Origin: Castor canadensis
Lineage: Eukaryota; Chordata; Mammalia; Rodentia; Castoridae
Direction of reading: 5' to 3'
NCBI RefSeq assembly: GCF_047511655.1
Contig: NC_133389.1
Coordinates: 42,566,295-42,630,294 of the forward strand
Length of the DNA: 64,000 nucleotides
Shown: one piece after another, positions 48,465 to 60,900 of the stretch
How positions within the stretch are numbered: position 1 is the stretch's first letter
Layout of the letters: every line of letters begins with the position of its first letter
Translations under genes and position numbers: made by a program
Notes under the pieces: generated by a model
Databases searched by the model: none
The model's input: only the letters and a program-made list of their open reading frames with translations
What the model was told of the DNA's origin: nothing

Positions 48465-48556
48465 TTTAAATTTTTTATGGTAATACTGGAGTTTGAACTC
48501 AGGGCCTTGTGCTTGCTGGGCAGGCACTCTATATCTTGAGCCACACTCCACCTGTG
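48465..48556 (-). mobile_element. ID-like SINE
   Basis: GGAGTTTGAACTCAGGGCCT and TGCTTGCTGGGCAGGCACTC in reverse. Confidence 0.85.
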
Positions 48557-49120
48557 TTTAGACACAGTTCCCAGAAGCTTGGTTATTTGGTTTCAACCAA
48601 TCTGTGGCAAGGTAAAAAATGGGAGTAAGTTTAATAAAGAACAATCACAGACATACATTTTAAGAAATTGAAAGCAATATAAATGTGCAAATAGAAGACA
48701 GCAGTACATCCACACAGTAGAACACAGTAGACCCATGGTATCTATGTGCCTGGTTCCAAGGACACTGTCCTTGAAAAAAAACCCGCAAATGCTCAAGATG
48801 CAGCACTCAGGGCTGTACTGTGGATGTTTGATTTTTTTTTTTTTAACCCATAACACTGCCCAACTTCTACTAAACACATACCATCTTTCAACAAATCTCA
48901 AATTTTTACTTTATCACTTCAATTAAGCACATTCTTTTATTTTGCTTCCTGGGCATCATTTGCTTTTTTTGAAGGCATACTGTATTTTCACAAAATTAAG
49001 GGTAGGGAAACAGCAGATCACACGATTTAAACACAACTGACTGATGCTTCTTTGCATCAACTGAGCTGCAGAATGCACGCACAGGAACTTTGAAGTTTTT
49101 TGTTTTAAAATTACTTATTT

Positions 49121-49204
49121 AAGGCTGGCAGAGTGGCTCAAGCTATTGAGTCCTGCCTAGCAAACATGAGGCCCTGAGTTCAAACCCAAGTATTGCGCCC
49201 CCTC
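49121..49204 (+). mobile_element. ID-like SINE
   Basis: GCTGGCAGAGTGGCTCAAGC through TGAGTTCAAACCCAAGTATT. Confidence 0.88.
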
Positions 49205-49221
49205 AAATTATTTTTTAAATT

Positions 49222-49308
49222 ATTTTTTTTTTTTTTTGCAGCACTGGGGTTGGAACCTAGGGCTTTGCATATGCTAGGCAAGCTCTACCACTGAGCCACA
49301 CCCATGCA
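49222..49308 (-). mobile_element. ID-like SINE
   Basis: A T run, then GCAGCACTGGGGTTGGAACC and TGCTAGGCAAGCTCTACCAC. Confidence 0.88.
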
Positions 49309-49344
49309 AAAAAGACTTACAGATGGAGTCACTGGTCTCAGGCT

Positions 49345-49432
49345 TTTTTCTTTTTGTCAGTACTAGAGTTTGAACTCAGGGCCTTGCACTTGCTAGGCAG
49401 GTGATCTACCACTTGAGCCTCACTGCCAGCAA
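49345..49432 (-). mobile_element. ID-like SINE
   Basis: TAGAGTTTGAACTCAGGGCC and CTTGCTAGGCAGGTGATCTA. Confidence 0.88.
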
Positions 49433-49659
49433 TTTATTTCTGTCTATGCTTGGTCAAAACAGCATGTTATAGCTCTGCAAATAAGGCAGACCTGCTGCAT
49501 ATGAAACTACTAAAAATATCACAGACTCAGATGCTATCCCACCATTATAACTCAGGTAACTTGAAATCTTCAGGAAATTTTTGTTATACCTAAGAAGAGA
49601 CTTACTAAAGTGGTCTATTTAAAAAGCATTTGAATACTAATGAACACGATGGTGTTCAA

Positions 49660-49830
49660 ACTTTTTTTTTAATCTTTATGAGTGGTGCTGAGGATCAAAC
49701 GCCAGGGCCTCACACATGCTAGATTAGTACCTGAAAAATAACTGAAGCAAAAAACACCGAGGGGCCTGGCTGAAGTGGTAGATCACCTGCCTAGCAAGTA
49801 TAAACCCCAGTACTGCCAAAAAAATTTATT
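49660..49830. mobile_element. Reverse ID fragment joined to a forward dimeric fragment
   Basis: A reverse piece (GGGCCTCACACATGCTAGAT) to about 49731 is followed by a forward ID arm (GGCCTGGCTGAAGTGGTAGA) to 49830. Confidence 0.7.
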
Positions 49831-50454
49831 AAATAAAATAAAAATGGGTGAGTTAAATAAATCATTAATCCTGGGAATACATTTAATTGAGTACTATGAT
49901 TACCAGCTGATTTTTTTAAATAAAGATTCTTCTCAAAGATATATTATTTACTCAGAAATTCTTATAGCCTAGGATAAATGTAACTCTTAGAGACAATATC
50001 TCAGGTCTTTCTACAAAAGTTGGGGCTAGTAAATAAAGACTAATGATCCTTTAGGATCTATAATCTAAAAGGAAAGAAAAAAATACACTTCCAAAGGATT
50101 TTATAGAAACTGATGCAGGACTGCCTGACAAATACAATAGGTAGTTTGTTCTGGATGCTCAGTGATAGTAAAGATAGCGGGCTCTAATCCAAGCACTTTG
50201 TATATTATCTCATTCAATCTTGACAAACCATAGGGATAAACTGCTAAGAAAATTGTCCAAAATCATACAAGTATCAACCTGCAGAATCATCAAAACCAAG
50301 GCTGCATGGCCCAAGAAACAGATCACTAAAGTTCTGTACTTATAGCCTATGACTTAGTAACTGACTGCATGGGGAAATGAATGAGAAATAAAAACATAAA
50401 TAAGTAAAATAATAGTGTTAAGATTTAAGGAAGTTCACCAAAAGCTGTGAAAAA

Positions 50455-50562
50455 AGAAAGGGGGTAAGAATGAGTAATAGAAGGGGTGATATGATCAAAG
50501 CACAATGTATGCATGTATGGAAATATCACAAAGAAACCCCTCTGTGCAATTAATATATGCTT
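50455..50562 (+). mobile_element. Old L1 3' end
   Basis: TGATATGATCAAAGCACAAT and GGAAATATCACAAAGAAACC match the family of 3190-3310. Confidence 0.7.
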
Positions 50563-50782
50563 GCAAAAAAGATTTGAGGAAGTTTTTAAAATTTACCTAA
50601 GATTGTGTGTGTGTGTTACATGAGTACTGATGGATATTGCTGATAAAACAGGAGTTATTCTTTCGTGTTCATTAAAGCAATCTTAGGTATTCATAAATAC
50701 TAATCCTTTATGAAAAACTATGGTTTATAAAAAGATCACTGATTATTGATATTAACAGAATTCAAAAAACACTATCCATGCT

Positions 50783-50960
50783 ACATATGGTGCTGTGTGC
50801 CTGTAATCTCAGCACAAGAGGCTGAAGCAAGAGGATTGCCAAATTTGAAGCCATCTCTTGATATACACATACATATGTACATATTCATATATATGTACAC
50901 ACACACATTATAGATGACCACAATGAAATATATATGTACACACATATATATATATATTTC
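50783..50960 (+). mobile_element. B1-like SINE with AT/CA-rich tail
   Basis: ATATGGTGCTGTGTGCCTGT, then a tail expanded into TACACA and ATATAT microsatellite sequence. Confidence 0.75.
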
Positions 50961-51059
50961 CATAGTAGGTTTGAGTAAGATTTGGGTGCTATTGTAAACT
51001 AAAGAAGTATTGTATATTAGAAATAAGAAATACTTTTGCTTCCATTTCTTCAAAAAAGA

Positions 51060-51612
51060 CTTGGTGGTACTAGGGTCTTAACTCAAGGCTTCGCATTGTT
51101 AGGCAGGTGCTTGCACTTGAGCCACACCTTCAGCCCTTTTTTTCTCTGCTTATTTTGGAGATCTGGTCTCACTTCTTTTTGCCCAGGCTGGCCTGGACCG
51201 CAATCCTCCCATTTTACACTGCCTAGCTGGGATGACAAGCACTTACCACCACACCCAGTTTTTATCTATCAGGATGGAGTCTCATAACTTTTTTGCTTGG
51301 GCTTCTCAGGAACCTTGATCCTCCCAATTTCAGCCTCTCACATAGCTTGCAGGAGCACAGAAGCGCCACCACACCACTATTGGTTAAGATGGGGCCTTGT
51401 GAACTTTTTTGCTGGAGTTGGCTTTGACCTGCAATGCTCCCAATCTCAGCCTCCCAAGTAGCTAAAATTACAGGTGTGAGCCACCAGCGCCCAACTGTGT
51501 GGTTTATTTTTTAAGAGGGTTCACTCTTCAGCCCAAGCTAGCTTTGAAGTTGCCATCCTCCCTCAACCTTCCTAGCGCTGTTTGTCCAGGAGTTCACCAC
51601 CTCACCCAGCAG
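51060..51612 (-). mobile_element. Multi-arm SINE array
   Basis: A reverse ID arm (GCATTGTTAGGCAGGTGCTT) is followed by about four B1-like arms, each with a recurring CCTCCCA.TTTCAGCCTC-type core and CCACCAC end. A normal dimer has one such arm. Confidence 0.78.
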
Positions 51613-51655
51613 TAGCTTTTTCCATTATCTTACCCTAAAGAGTTCCGGTTATACA

Positions 51656-51733
51656 GGGGCTGGTAACTTAGTGATAAGAGCACTGTGCTTAGCAAAGGCA
51701 AGACCCTGGGCTCAATCTCCAGCGCCAAAAGAA
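51656..51733 (+). mobile_element. ID SINE
   Basis: GGGGCTGGTAACTTAGTGAT through GGGCTCAATCTCCAGCGCC. Confidence 0.82.
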
Positions 51734-51739
51734 AAAGTC

Positions 51740-51935
51740 AAATCTGAGCCAGTGGCTCACACCTCTTATCCTAACAAGGTTGGGAGGATTGCAGTTTGAG
51801 GCCAGCATGAGCAAATAGGTCACAAGACTCCATCTCAAAAACAATCAGAAAAATGAATTGGAGTTGTGGCTGAAGCAGTAGAGCACCTACTTTGCATGCA
51901 CAAAGCCTTAAACTCAAACCCCAGTACCACCCCTC
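51740..51935 (+). mobile_element. B1/ID dimeric SINE
   Basis: GAGCCAGTGGCTCACACCTC through CAAACCCCAGTACCACCCC. Confidence 0.85.
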
Positions 51936-52451
51936 ACCAGAAACTGTTCCATAGAAAATTGTACAGACGTTTAATAAGATTAGTGGCAAGTAGTCATCAG
52001 GACTGTCCTTTCTTAACCCCAAGATTAAGACAATCTCAACTGAGGTGTGAGTTGTGACACCCATTTTTTCCTGGGGTTCCTGAATCTCCTTCAATCACTT
52101 TATAATCTCTTGATATGCTTTATCTCCATTCCTTTTTTCCAAAAGTATGGAATTTTTTAAAAAATCACATTTTACATCAGAAAGTTGTGGAGTGCATACT
52201 TTATTTCTATTATGAATTGTATACTACATATATTCACATTTTCTATGCCATATCTCTTCTATATAGCCTAAAATATCACCTAGTCTACAAAGGGTTACTT
52301 GAGTAGCAGCACTAAGGGGGTTTTTATAGAAGCCATGGCTCACTGGAGATAACAATACCTAACCAAGCAATCCAGGAGGTTAAAACATTGCATTTGGCAA
52401 TATTCTCTTAGAGCCCTGATATCTCAAGGGTAATTTTTCCACATAAAGGTA
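51936..52451. other. Intergenic sequence downstream of RNF138
   Basis: AT-rich, with no repeat recognised. It may hold part of a longer 3' UTR. Confidence 0.4.
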
Positions 52452-54880
52452 TTTATTAACCAGGTCACTAGTTTTCTGCCTAAGAGGGCCTAAAAATCTT
52501 GCTACATGGATACTTTATAAAGTATTTAACATTTGAAACAGATAAAAACAAGTTTATAAAGTTAAATCCAAAAGATGGTCTCAGTATGTACTAGCTTTCA
52601 CCTATCCACTTTTTAAAGTGCAAAATAATGGATTATCTCCTATATGTCTTTCAGTATGTTATGAGCTAAAATGTTTGCCTCTGAACAAAATTTTGAATAG
52701 ACACACAAAGTAGGAGAAAACCACTTTTAATTGAAAAATAAAGCAATACATCTCAAATAAGACTCTGTGTTTCACAACATAAACTAATTTGCTGAGAGAA
52801 ATAGCTTTCCAAAGTGGTATGTAAATTTTAGGTATCAGACTATTAATAGTTTCCCTCCCTCAACTATAAAGCAATATTAAAATAAGGACTTTTTCCCCAT
52901 GAATTTAATTTCCACAAATTAAATCTGTAAAGTCTATCCCTATCCCCCAATCTACTGACAAAAGGAGGGGAGACTTTGAACAATTATTTCCATACTGAGG
53001 AGTTCCCAGAGAAAAGAAATAAAAATAAGTATTTTCCTTATGAAAAAGCTCGTATGTAAAACACACAAGACTATTATAATTTAACTCATCCACAAAAGTT
53101 CAAAATACAATTTCATCAAAATGATCTCTACTATAATTTTCCTTTAAAGAAGCTTGCAAATTCCAGAATGGTTTAAGTTGACATACTCAGTATATTAAAG
53201 TTAGAAAGAAACTACTAAAATTATTGCTTTAAAACTGGAAAAAACCATGGTCAAAAGCCTCTTTTTAAAAAGAGTTCATTATACAGTCATTCTTAAAATT
53301 GCACTCATGTAACCACAGAGAAAATGCTTAACCACATAGTAAACATCACTCTTCAGAACAACAAAACAAAGGCATTAAGATGTATGGCTTTTTTGTGTGT
53401 GAGTGATTGTATTACTATCTATAAATAAAGTCATTACTGTTTGACTGAAAAAGGCTTTTACAAAACTCCACTTGCAAAATTAACGTTTTTATTAAATCAA
53501 GTAAAAAAATGTTCACTGTAGAAAAGTCAACAAGGGTTTTAAGAAAAACAAAATATACCTTTTTATACAATATATGTATATATTAGCAGCAAACTACTGA
53601 GATTTTCTCTTGTGTTTTCTTTAGTTATTTTAAAGCAAGCATAAACATTGTATTAGTATGGAATGTCAGCGAATTCACTCTTCATCCTTCATCCTTCATT
53701 CTGTAATTTGGCCCTTTTACAAAACACATTTCCCATTACTGAATACTAAGAACAAACCTAGTTTTGGTTAAAAAGTAGTGAAACAGTAGATGTTAAAAAT
53801 CTATCTCATTACATCAGTCATGCTTTATTTTTGAGAATAACAAATGAGCACCGTATAAGCAGATAATTGTGTGTATAAACTCATTTTGAAGGTATAATAG
53901 CAGCCAACTATACCACTTAGCATTTGACTGTTATTGTTTTAAAAATTTGGTGACATACAAAATTTTAGTCAAATTAGGTAAACACTTCAATCCTATACTG
54001 CTTGTCCATTTTAAAATCCTTAACAGAAAGACATAGATATATATGCGGTGTATGTATACATACATCCATATCTTTAGCTTTGAATGCATTTCTTTACTCA
54101 CTTAAGTGTATCTGTAGAATATATCACCAAGTCAAAGTTTCCAATAAAAGTTTCATTTTAGCTAATGAGAAACACCAACTATTGAAACTCTGAGCTGTTA
54201 CATAGCTTAGTATATTTTAAACTTACAAATTAGTCAACAAGATTGAAATTACCAACTGAGAAACAAATTTTTCTCAATATTTCCTTTCTAATAGCAAAAG
54301 GAAGTACCTTTACAATGCGCTTTCAGAGTTACAATTATTAAAGAAATCTCACTAGTCTTCAAAAATAATAAACATTATATAAATATTTTTAGTTGAATTC
54401 TTCAGCTAGAATCTGTATTTAAAAATTTCCTTTTAGCACTTCAAGTTTCCATTTTGCAGCTTTGAAAACTGGCTCAGTTTTTAGGTTTGTATTAATCACA
54501 TCTTTCAGAATTTGCTGTGTGTTATCTGTATATCGTGGTAAATAGAAAAGACTATACCAAATTTCAAAAGCAACACAGTAATGAAAAATTCTAGAATATG
54601 TAATATAAAAAAAGATAAAGTACTACAGGGATTCCCTTTTCACATCAGTGAAATATAATCCTTTGTATGCTTTTAAAATAATATTGGAACTTTAATTTTT
54701 TTAACTGTTAAGAGGATGAAGTTTTAATGTGGCCCATCTTTATTTTTCAATTAAAAGCTAAAACAATAGACTGAATTACTTTTATTAATATACACATCAA
54801 GTTATTGAAAGTGACTTCATGTAGTTTTCCCCTTGAAGATGGCACTTGCAGGTACAAAGATGCAGAGATGTCTATAGACT
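52452..54880 (-). other. RNF138: RNF138 3' UTR (extent estimated)
   Basis: The stretch downstream of the stop codon is AT-rich and almost free of SINE and L1 sequence, unlike everything around it, as expected for a conserved 3' UTR. Possible AATAAA signals on the minus strand lie at 54781-54786, 54739-54744, 53824-53829, 53488-53493 and 52452-52457. Which are used cannot be told from sequence, so the distal end is uncertain. Confidence 0.6.
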
Positions 54881-54949
54881 TCAGATGTTTACTTGAAAAG
54901 ATTCTTCAACAGCAGTTTGATATTGGGTTTCCTCATCTAGCTGAAGATT
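54881..54949 (-). CDS. RNF138: RNF138 last coding exon, ubiquitin-interacting motif and stop
   Basis: Sixty-nine bases encode NLQLDEETQYQTAVEESFQ, then VNI and TGA. The acidic start, central alanine and following serine fit a ubiquitin-interacting motif. The acceptor is a T run followed by AAAG. The 3' UTR follows in the same exon. Confidence 0.95.
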   Translation of the reverse strand, partial: NLQLDEETQYQTAVEESFQVNI

Positions 54950-57900
54950 CTTTAAAAAAAAAATTAAGATGTCAATAGGAAAGCAGTCAACTATTAAATA
55001 TTTGTTCAGTACATTATACATGTTTATATGTATTATACGTACTCAGGAGTTTATATACAATATATAGCATCTTTATAAGATTAAATTGGGCATGGTGGTA
55101 TGTGTCTGTCGTCCCATCTACTCAGGAGATAGAAGAAGGAAAATTACTTGAGCTCAGGAGTTTGAGGTGATCCTGGGCATAGTGGAGCCCAGTCTCAAAG
55201 AATTATAATAAAATAAACTAAAATAAATTTAAGACTGTAATACATAATCTTTAAAAACGAAGCTCAGCTATAAATGTTGGAATAACTAATAAACAATATA
55301 TTGACAGAGAATGAACTATATACTGCCTAATAATCATTAATCACAATTACGCTTAATTATAATCACAATCATAAGTAAATAATAACTTTGTGTCATCTTT
55401 AGAAAAGAGTGACAAATATCTGAAGGTAAACTAATTGTAAAGAATTTATCAAATGAAGAGTTGGGTACCAGCATCTTAATCACAATTAAAACTAAATTCT
55501 ATAGCTCACTCTTTCTTAGTTATAAAACTGCCCGGTGTGAAGAGTGCTTGCTCAGCATATGCCAAGGTCCTAGCACTTGCGCACACATACGCTACTCTTT
55601 AGCTTTAAAAATGCTATTTGCTATCAATTTTATGTTCCATGGGTTTGCTTTAAGATTTGACAATCTTAAATAAAAGTACAGTTTCATATGGCAAGGTAAA
55701 AGAATTTGATAATTAGATTAAAAGTAGTAGAGAAAATCTATTTATTTTTCCAAATACAATTCTCCAGACCTTATGAGAATTTAATAATGTACAATTATGC
55801 CATAAAATTGCTAAAGCAATGAAGTATAAGTGAATTTTATATATTTGAATTGTTTTGAGACAGCAGACTAAAACTGAAATTTCCACAAAATATTTTAAAA
55901 AATTTATCAAGAGGCCCTTCAACTCTGGAGAAAAACATACATTTTATTCATGACATTTTGAGAACTGTGCATGTCTGTGTGTACCTAAACTGGAGAACAG
56001 GGTTATCAGCCATTCTTTATCAGAATGAATCAGATGAGTATCTCTCTCTCTTTCTCTCAGTTTTTTGAGGCAGGGTCTCATATATATGTATAAAACCCAA
56101 TCTGACCTCAAACTTATGGTCCTTCTACCTCAGCCTCCCAAGTGCTGGAATTAATAGGCATTCATCACCATACCTGACAGGGTTATTCTAGAATTAAATA
56201 AGGTCTTAATTTACTAAAGTTGAGTAAAATTTCACAATTAATAAATCAGAAGTCATCATCTAATTAAAAAATGGACCTATTATGACACATTCAGGAAGTA
56301 GAAATTAACTCCACATTTTTGCTTTGAAGAGTCACTTTTACATTCTGTAACTTCTCTCATTCACCTTGCTAAGTAGACAACCTGGCTTTGCCTGATAATT
56401 ATTATCATGGAATTAAAAAGCAAACACACACTCTAGGAGAAATACATCCTCCTTCATATGTTGTATCAAATTTGCTTCTCAAGTATGTATAATTTTCCTC
56501 TAATTCTAGGCAAAGTTTTTATATAAAACATCATTTTGTTAATCTGGATGTGCTCTTCTATTAATTTTGTAGTATAGACAGTAAATTTAACTTTCACCAC
56601 CTCCTATAAAGTTCACCAATATTATTACTAGACACCAAAGAACTTGCTCTATAGTCATTCAGTATGACATAATAGCTTGCCTCAAAACTCAACTCTGGAG
56701 TGAAAAATTAATTTAACTTGAACATGTAAAAAGTACTTTTTTTTTTTTTAGGCAAAAGGATTTTATTTTTTAATCACCAACATGCAACTTTCCAAGATTC
56801 CTGGTGTCTAATTTAGTTCTCTATCGCATAAGAGGAGAAAATAAGTAGTTTTCAATACTCAAATCTAAAGTGCACAATCTGATGAGAACATAGAAATAAG
56901 GCGAGGCAATTCAAAGTGAACCTAAATAAATTTTGTTCAACGAGTCTAAGTGACCCAAATAAAACTTCTTTTGTGAAATAACAGGAAGCTGAAAGACAAA
57001 AACAAAAAGAGTTCTTTTTAAATTTTCACTTGGAAAACTGAAGAGAAGACATAGAAAATAATGAAAATTCTTCAGAAGCCTTGGCTTAAAAAGTACTCAG
57101 AAAATCTAATTATCTCAGGAAGCATAATAGAATTGACAACCTTTGTACCTTCAAATGAATTTAGAAAAGCAAAAGATCTGTGAAAATGACCTTATTTTAA
57201 AGATAAAAGGAGGTAATAAGACAGATTTTAGAGCAAAGGGAATCAATGAATGCTAGATAATACAAAAAATAAAAAAAAAGAACATTGAAATAATTATCAA
57301 AACCTCATCTAAATTTCAAGAAACAAAATAAAACATTTACATTAAAAGAATAGAAGATAAATGCTGCAGACCATAAAATAATTTGAAAGTAACTCATATT
57401 TATGAAATCTGGGAAGTTCATAACCTTTTATTTTCTTTCTCCTTTTATTTTATCGCTTTTACATTTACTTACATGTGTATACATTGTTTGTGCACCTCCC
57501 CTCCTTCACCCCCCCCCCCCCCCCCCGCTTCCAGGCAGATAAATAGTACTTTCTTAATCTCCAAGAATTCACTTACCACAAATTCTCCATAATCAAACTG
57601 ATGTCTTTGATTTAGATGACTAACGAAATTTCTAGTAATCTGGCTAGGATCTCCCCAAGGAAGAGACACACAGATAGGACATGTCTATGAGAAACAGATT
57701 GTTTTAAACAAAAAATAGTCAAACATCATATAATTAATGATAGTATTAAAACAACCACACAAACTTTTGTTACTAAAAACACCAAGCAACCCTTGTTTTA
57801 CTGTACTTTGCTTTACTGCATTTGTAGATATTTCACTTTTACAATGAAGGGTTGTGGTAAACCTGAGTCAAGGAAGTCTATCAGCACCATTTTCCTAATA

Positions 57901-60900
57901 ATTCAAATTTGAACATTTTTTAGCAATTTTTTAAATGGCACTTTTTAAAATGTACTTTGCACAATTAATAGACTATGGTATAAATGTGACTTTTGCATGC
58001 ACTCAGAAGTCAAACAGTTGTATGACTCTTTTTTATTACAATATTTGCTTTATTGCAGGGGTCTAAAGTCAACCACGATACCCGAGGTATGCCTGCACAT
58101 GAAAAGCATTTTTCTAAAAGCCACATTTCATGATGTCATTTCCCAACCAAATTACCTTAGGTAAATGACACTAATACAGGAGAGATCTTAGATGTTCTAT
58201 TACTTAAATCTCCAATTATGTAAATGTTTGAACAGAAACTGTGTAGCCTTTAATAACAAAAATTATAATGACAGTCATCAATAACTGCCAACAAAATATA
58301 CGGAATATAACCGCATTAGATCTACATAATAATCATTACACATAACACAATTATCAGCTTCATTTCACTTACATGTAAAATTAAAATGAAGTAAACTACA
58401 AAGTTTAAATTGCATCCTTAAAGTTTTGAATGAAGAACTTCTTAAGAGAGAATGGACAGCTGGGGGTAGTGGTGCATAATTCCAGCACTTGAGACACTGA
58501 GTCAGGAGGACTCATACATATGAAATCTCATGTCTTCTTTGTTCCTGTGCTTGCTTATATAAAAGAAACTGACCCCCCTTCCTTCTAAAGAGCAAAGTGG
58601 GTGATCCAAGAGTTTAATGGAATCCTCAACAGTTACTGAGGCATACTTTTTTCACCAATTTTCTAGTTAGTACCCCCACTAAAATATTTTAGAAATATAT
58701 AAAATTGTATTGATACATTTTCCTTCATTTATTTAATTATTCACTTATTTATTTAGTTGGTGCTGGAGATTGATTGACTGATTGATTTAGGTGGTTATGG
58801 AGATAAACCCCAGAGTCTCATATATGCTGGGCAAGCTCTGTTCCACTGAACTACATCCCAGCCCTTGGGTTTTTTTTTGACACTATGCAGCTCAGGTGGC
58901 CTCAAAATCAGGATCTTCCTGTCTCTGCCTCTGGAATGCTGGGATTACAGGTGTACACCATCATGCTTGGACTATTCTTATTTTTGAAGACAATATACAT
59001 GGAAATGTTTATCTAAAAGACAAGTATCTCTTACAGTTCAGGTTCTCCTGTTCCATTACTGATTAGCTGTGAAACTCAGATTCTAAATGACTTCTTCTCA
59101 AAGTTGGAACCCTGTGCTCTGCTTTATTTTTGTCATTCATCAAAAATGTCTCATCATTTTATAACTCACCCTCAAAATCACATCCTATAGCTCACTGCCT
59201 AGTTTGAATCTCTGTGCCACCAAAGGGGGGAAAAAAAAAGAGATAAAAAGAGATATGTTTGCCTCAAAAATAACTTTAGCAAAATGGACTGGAGGTATTG
59301 CTCACAAGGTAGAGAACCTACTTTGCAAATGTGAAGCCAAGTTCAAACTCCAGTTCCACAAAAATAAAGTATGATTCTTTTCCTTCCTTGCTTTATGCAT
59401 TCATATAAGTAAGTCTGCAAGGATATGATTTTAAAAATGTCTACTGGATTTATTCTTATTGATGGCATTTTCACCTGCATCAGATCTACCTGACTGGATG
59501 GATCCAGTTGTCTGCATCATATTGCACAAGAAATTGCCACTGCTCAGTAAGGAGTCACCGTTCATCTTTCATTATTTACTCTTCTTCAGACTGTTCTACA
59601 TCTCCTCACAATAAACAGCTTCCTTTTTATGCCGTAAATCACTAGAATTTTAAACATCTCATTTGCTTTATACTAATCATTTACTGACAAAAATGTATTT
59701 TACTGATAATGCCCCACCTGAATTTAAATCAATAACCTTCCCTTTGGTATGCATGAAGTAAGATAAACTGAACCACATCCTAAAGCAGAAGACTGTCTTA
59801 AACATTTGAACTTACCACAGGAACTATCTGAAATAGGTGGTTACTGTTACAGTGATCCAGTAAACGCTGTCTGGTAAAATTTGACTCTTGACACAAGGGA
59901 CACTTAAAGGTGGGATGTCCAGAAGAACTACAAAATAATTTTAAATGAAACATACTTAATTCAAAATCATTAACATAGGAAAGTAACTGAAGGGTTTGAA
60001 TAGACCAAAGTAAAGTACACCCACAATGGGCATACATTGAGACACCCCTTTGAACATCAACTTAAATATTAATAATGAAAACCAGGACTGTAAAATAGGT
60101 ACAGTGTGTATGTGTGTGTATGGGGGGGTACTAGTGGGAGGAGGATGGGTGAAGGAAGGAGATTAAGGTGATGGTATATGGCAGATGGGCTTCATATACC
60201 TATAGGAAACAGAACTAAGAACCTCTTGCAATTGGCTTAAGTGGGATGGGGAGGAGGTTGAAGGGGACAGATAATCGGGTCAATGTAAATAATGTACAAT
60301 ACAAGTCTAATTGGAATTGTCACTATGAATCTCCCCCCCCATAATGAATATATCCTATTAAAAACATCGTTAACATAAAAATCATGCTGTCCTATTTTTT
60401 ACTAATTCACTGTGGATTTCTATTTTTTAAAAAGTTGTAATTTTTAGACTATTCAAGGATTCTCTCATTTTGAAAGGGCTTTTAACAAATGATCTAGAAT
60501 AGGATTTCTCAAACAATCTCAGTTTACAATTTACAGTTTCAGTTAATATTTTTCATGGTGCCTGCCCAGCCCAAAAACAAAAACCAAGCTGACCATGGAG
60601 GGCACATACGTAATTCTAGCACTTGGGAGGCAGAGACAGGAGAAAGAGTTTAAAGCCAGCCTGGGTTACATACTTAGACCATGTTTAAAACACAAGGCCA
60701 GGTGTTGGTGGCTCATGTCTATAATCCCAGCAAGTCAGGAGGCAGAGATCAGGATTGCTATTCGAAACTATCCCGAAGCAAATAGTTCACAAGAAACTCT
60801 TTCAAAAAACTAAACATAAAAAAGGGCTGGTGGAGTAGCTCAAGTGGTAGAGCACCCGCCTAGGAAGTGTGAAGTCCTGAGTTCAAACCCTAGTACAGTA

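Larger units (their letters stand above)
54950..57576 (-). other. RNF138: RNF138 last intron
   Basis: A 2.6-kb intron with SINE copies at 55085-55204 and 56060-56178, and an L1-type 3' end near its start (57428-57535). Confidence 0.85.
57685..59815 (-). other. RNF138: RNF138 intron between the two zinc-finger exons
   Basis: A 2.1-kb intron with SINE insertions from 58459 to 59366. The part 57700-58450 has no recognised repeat. Confidence 0.85.

Noticed and set aside
48980-49830. Closely spaced similar repeats resembling an array such as CRISPR
   Set aside because: These are independent ID SINEs in both orientations in mammalian DNA. Spacing and orientation do not fit an array.
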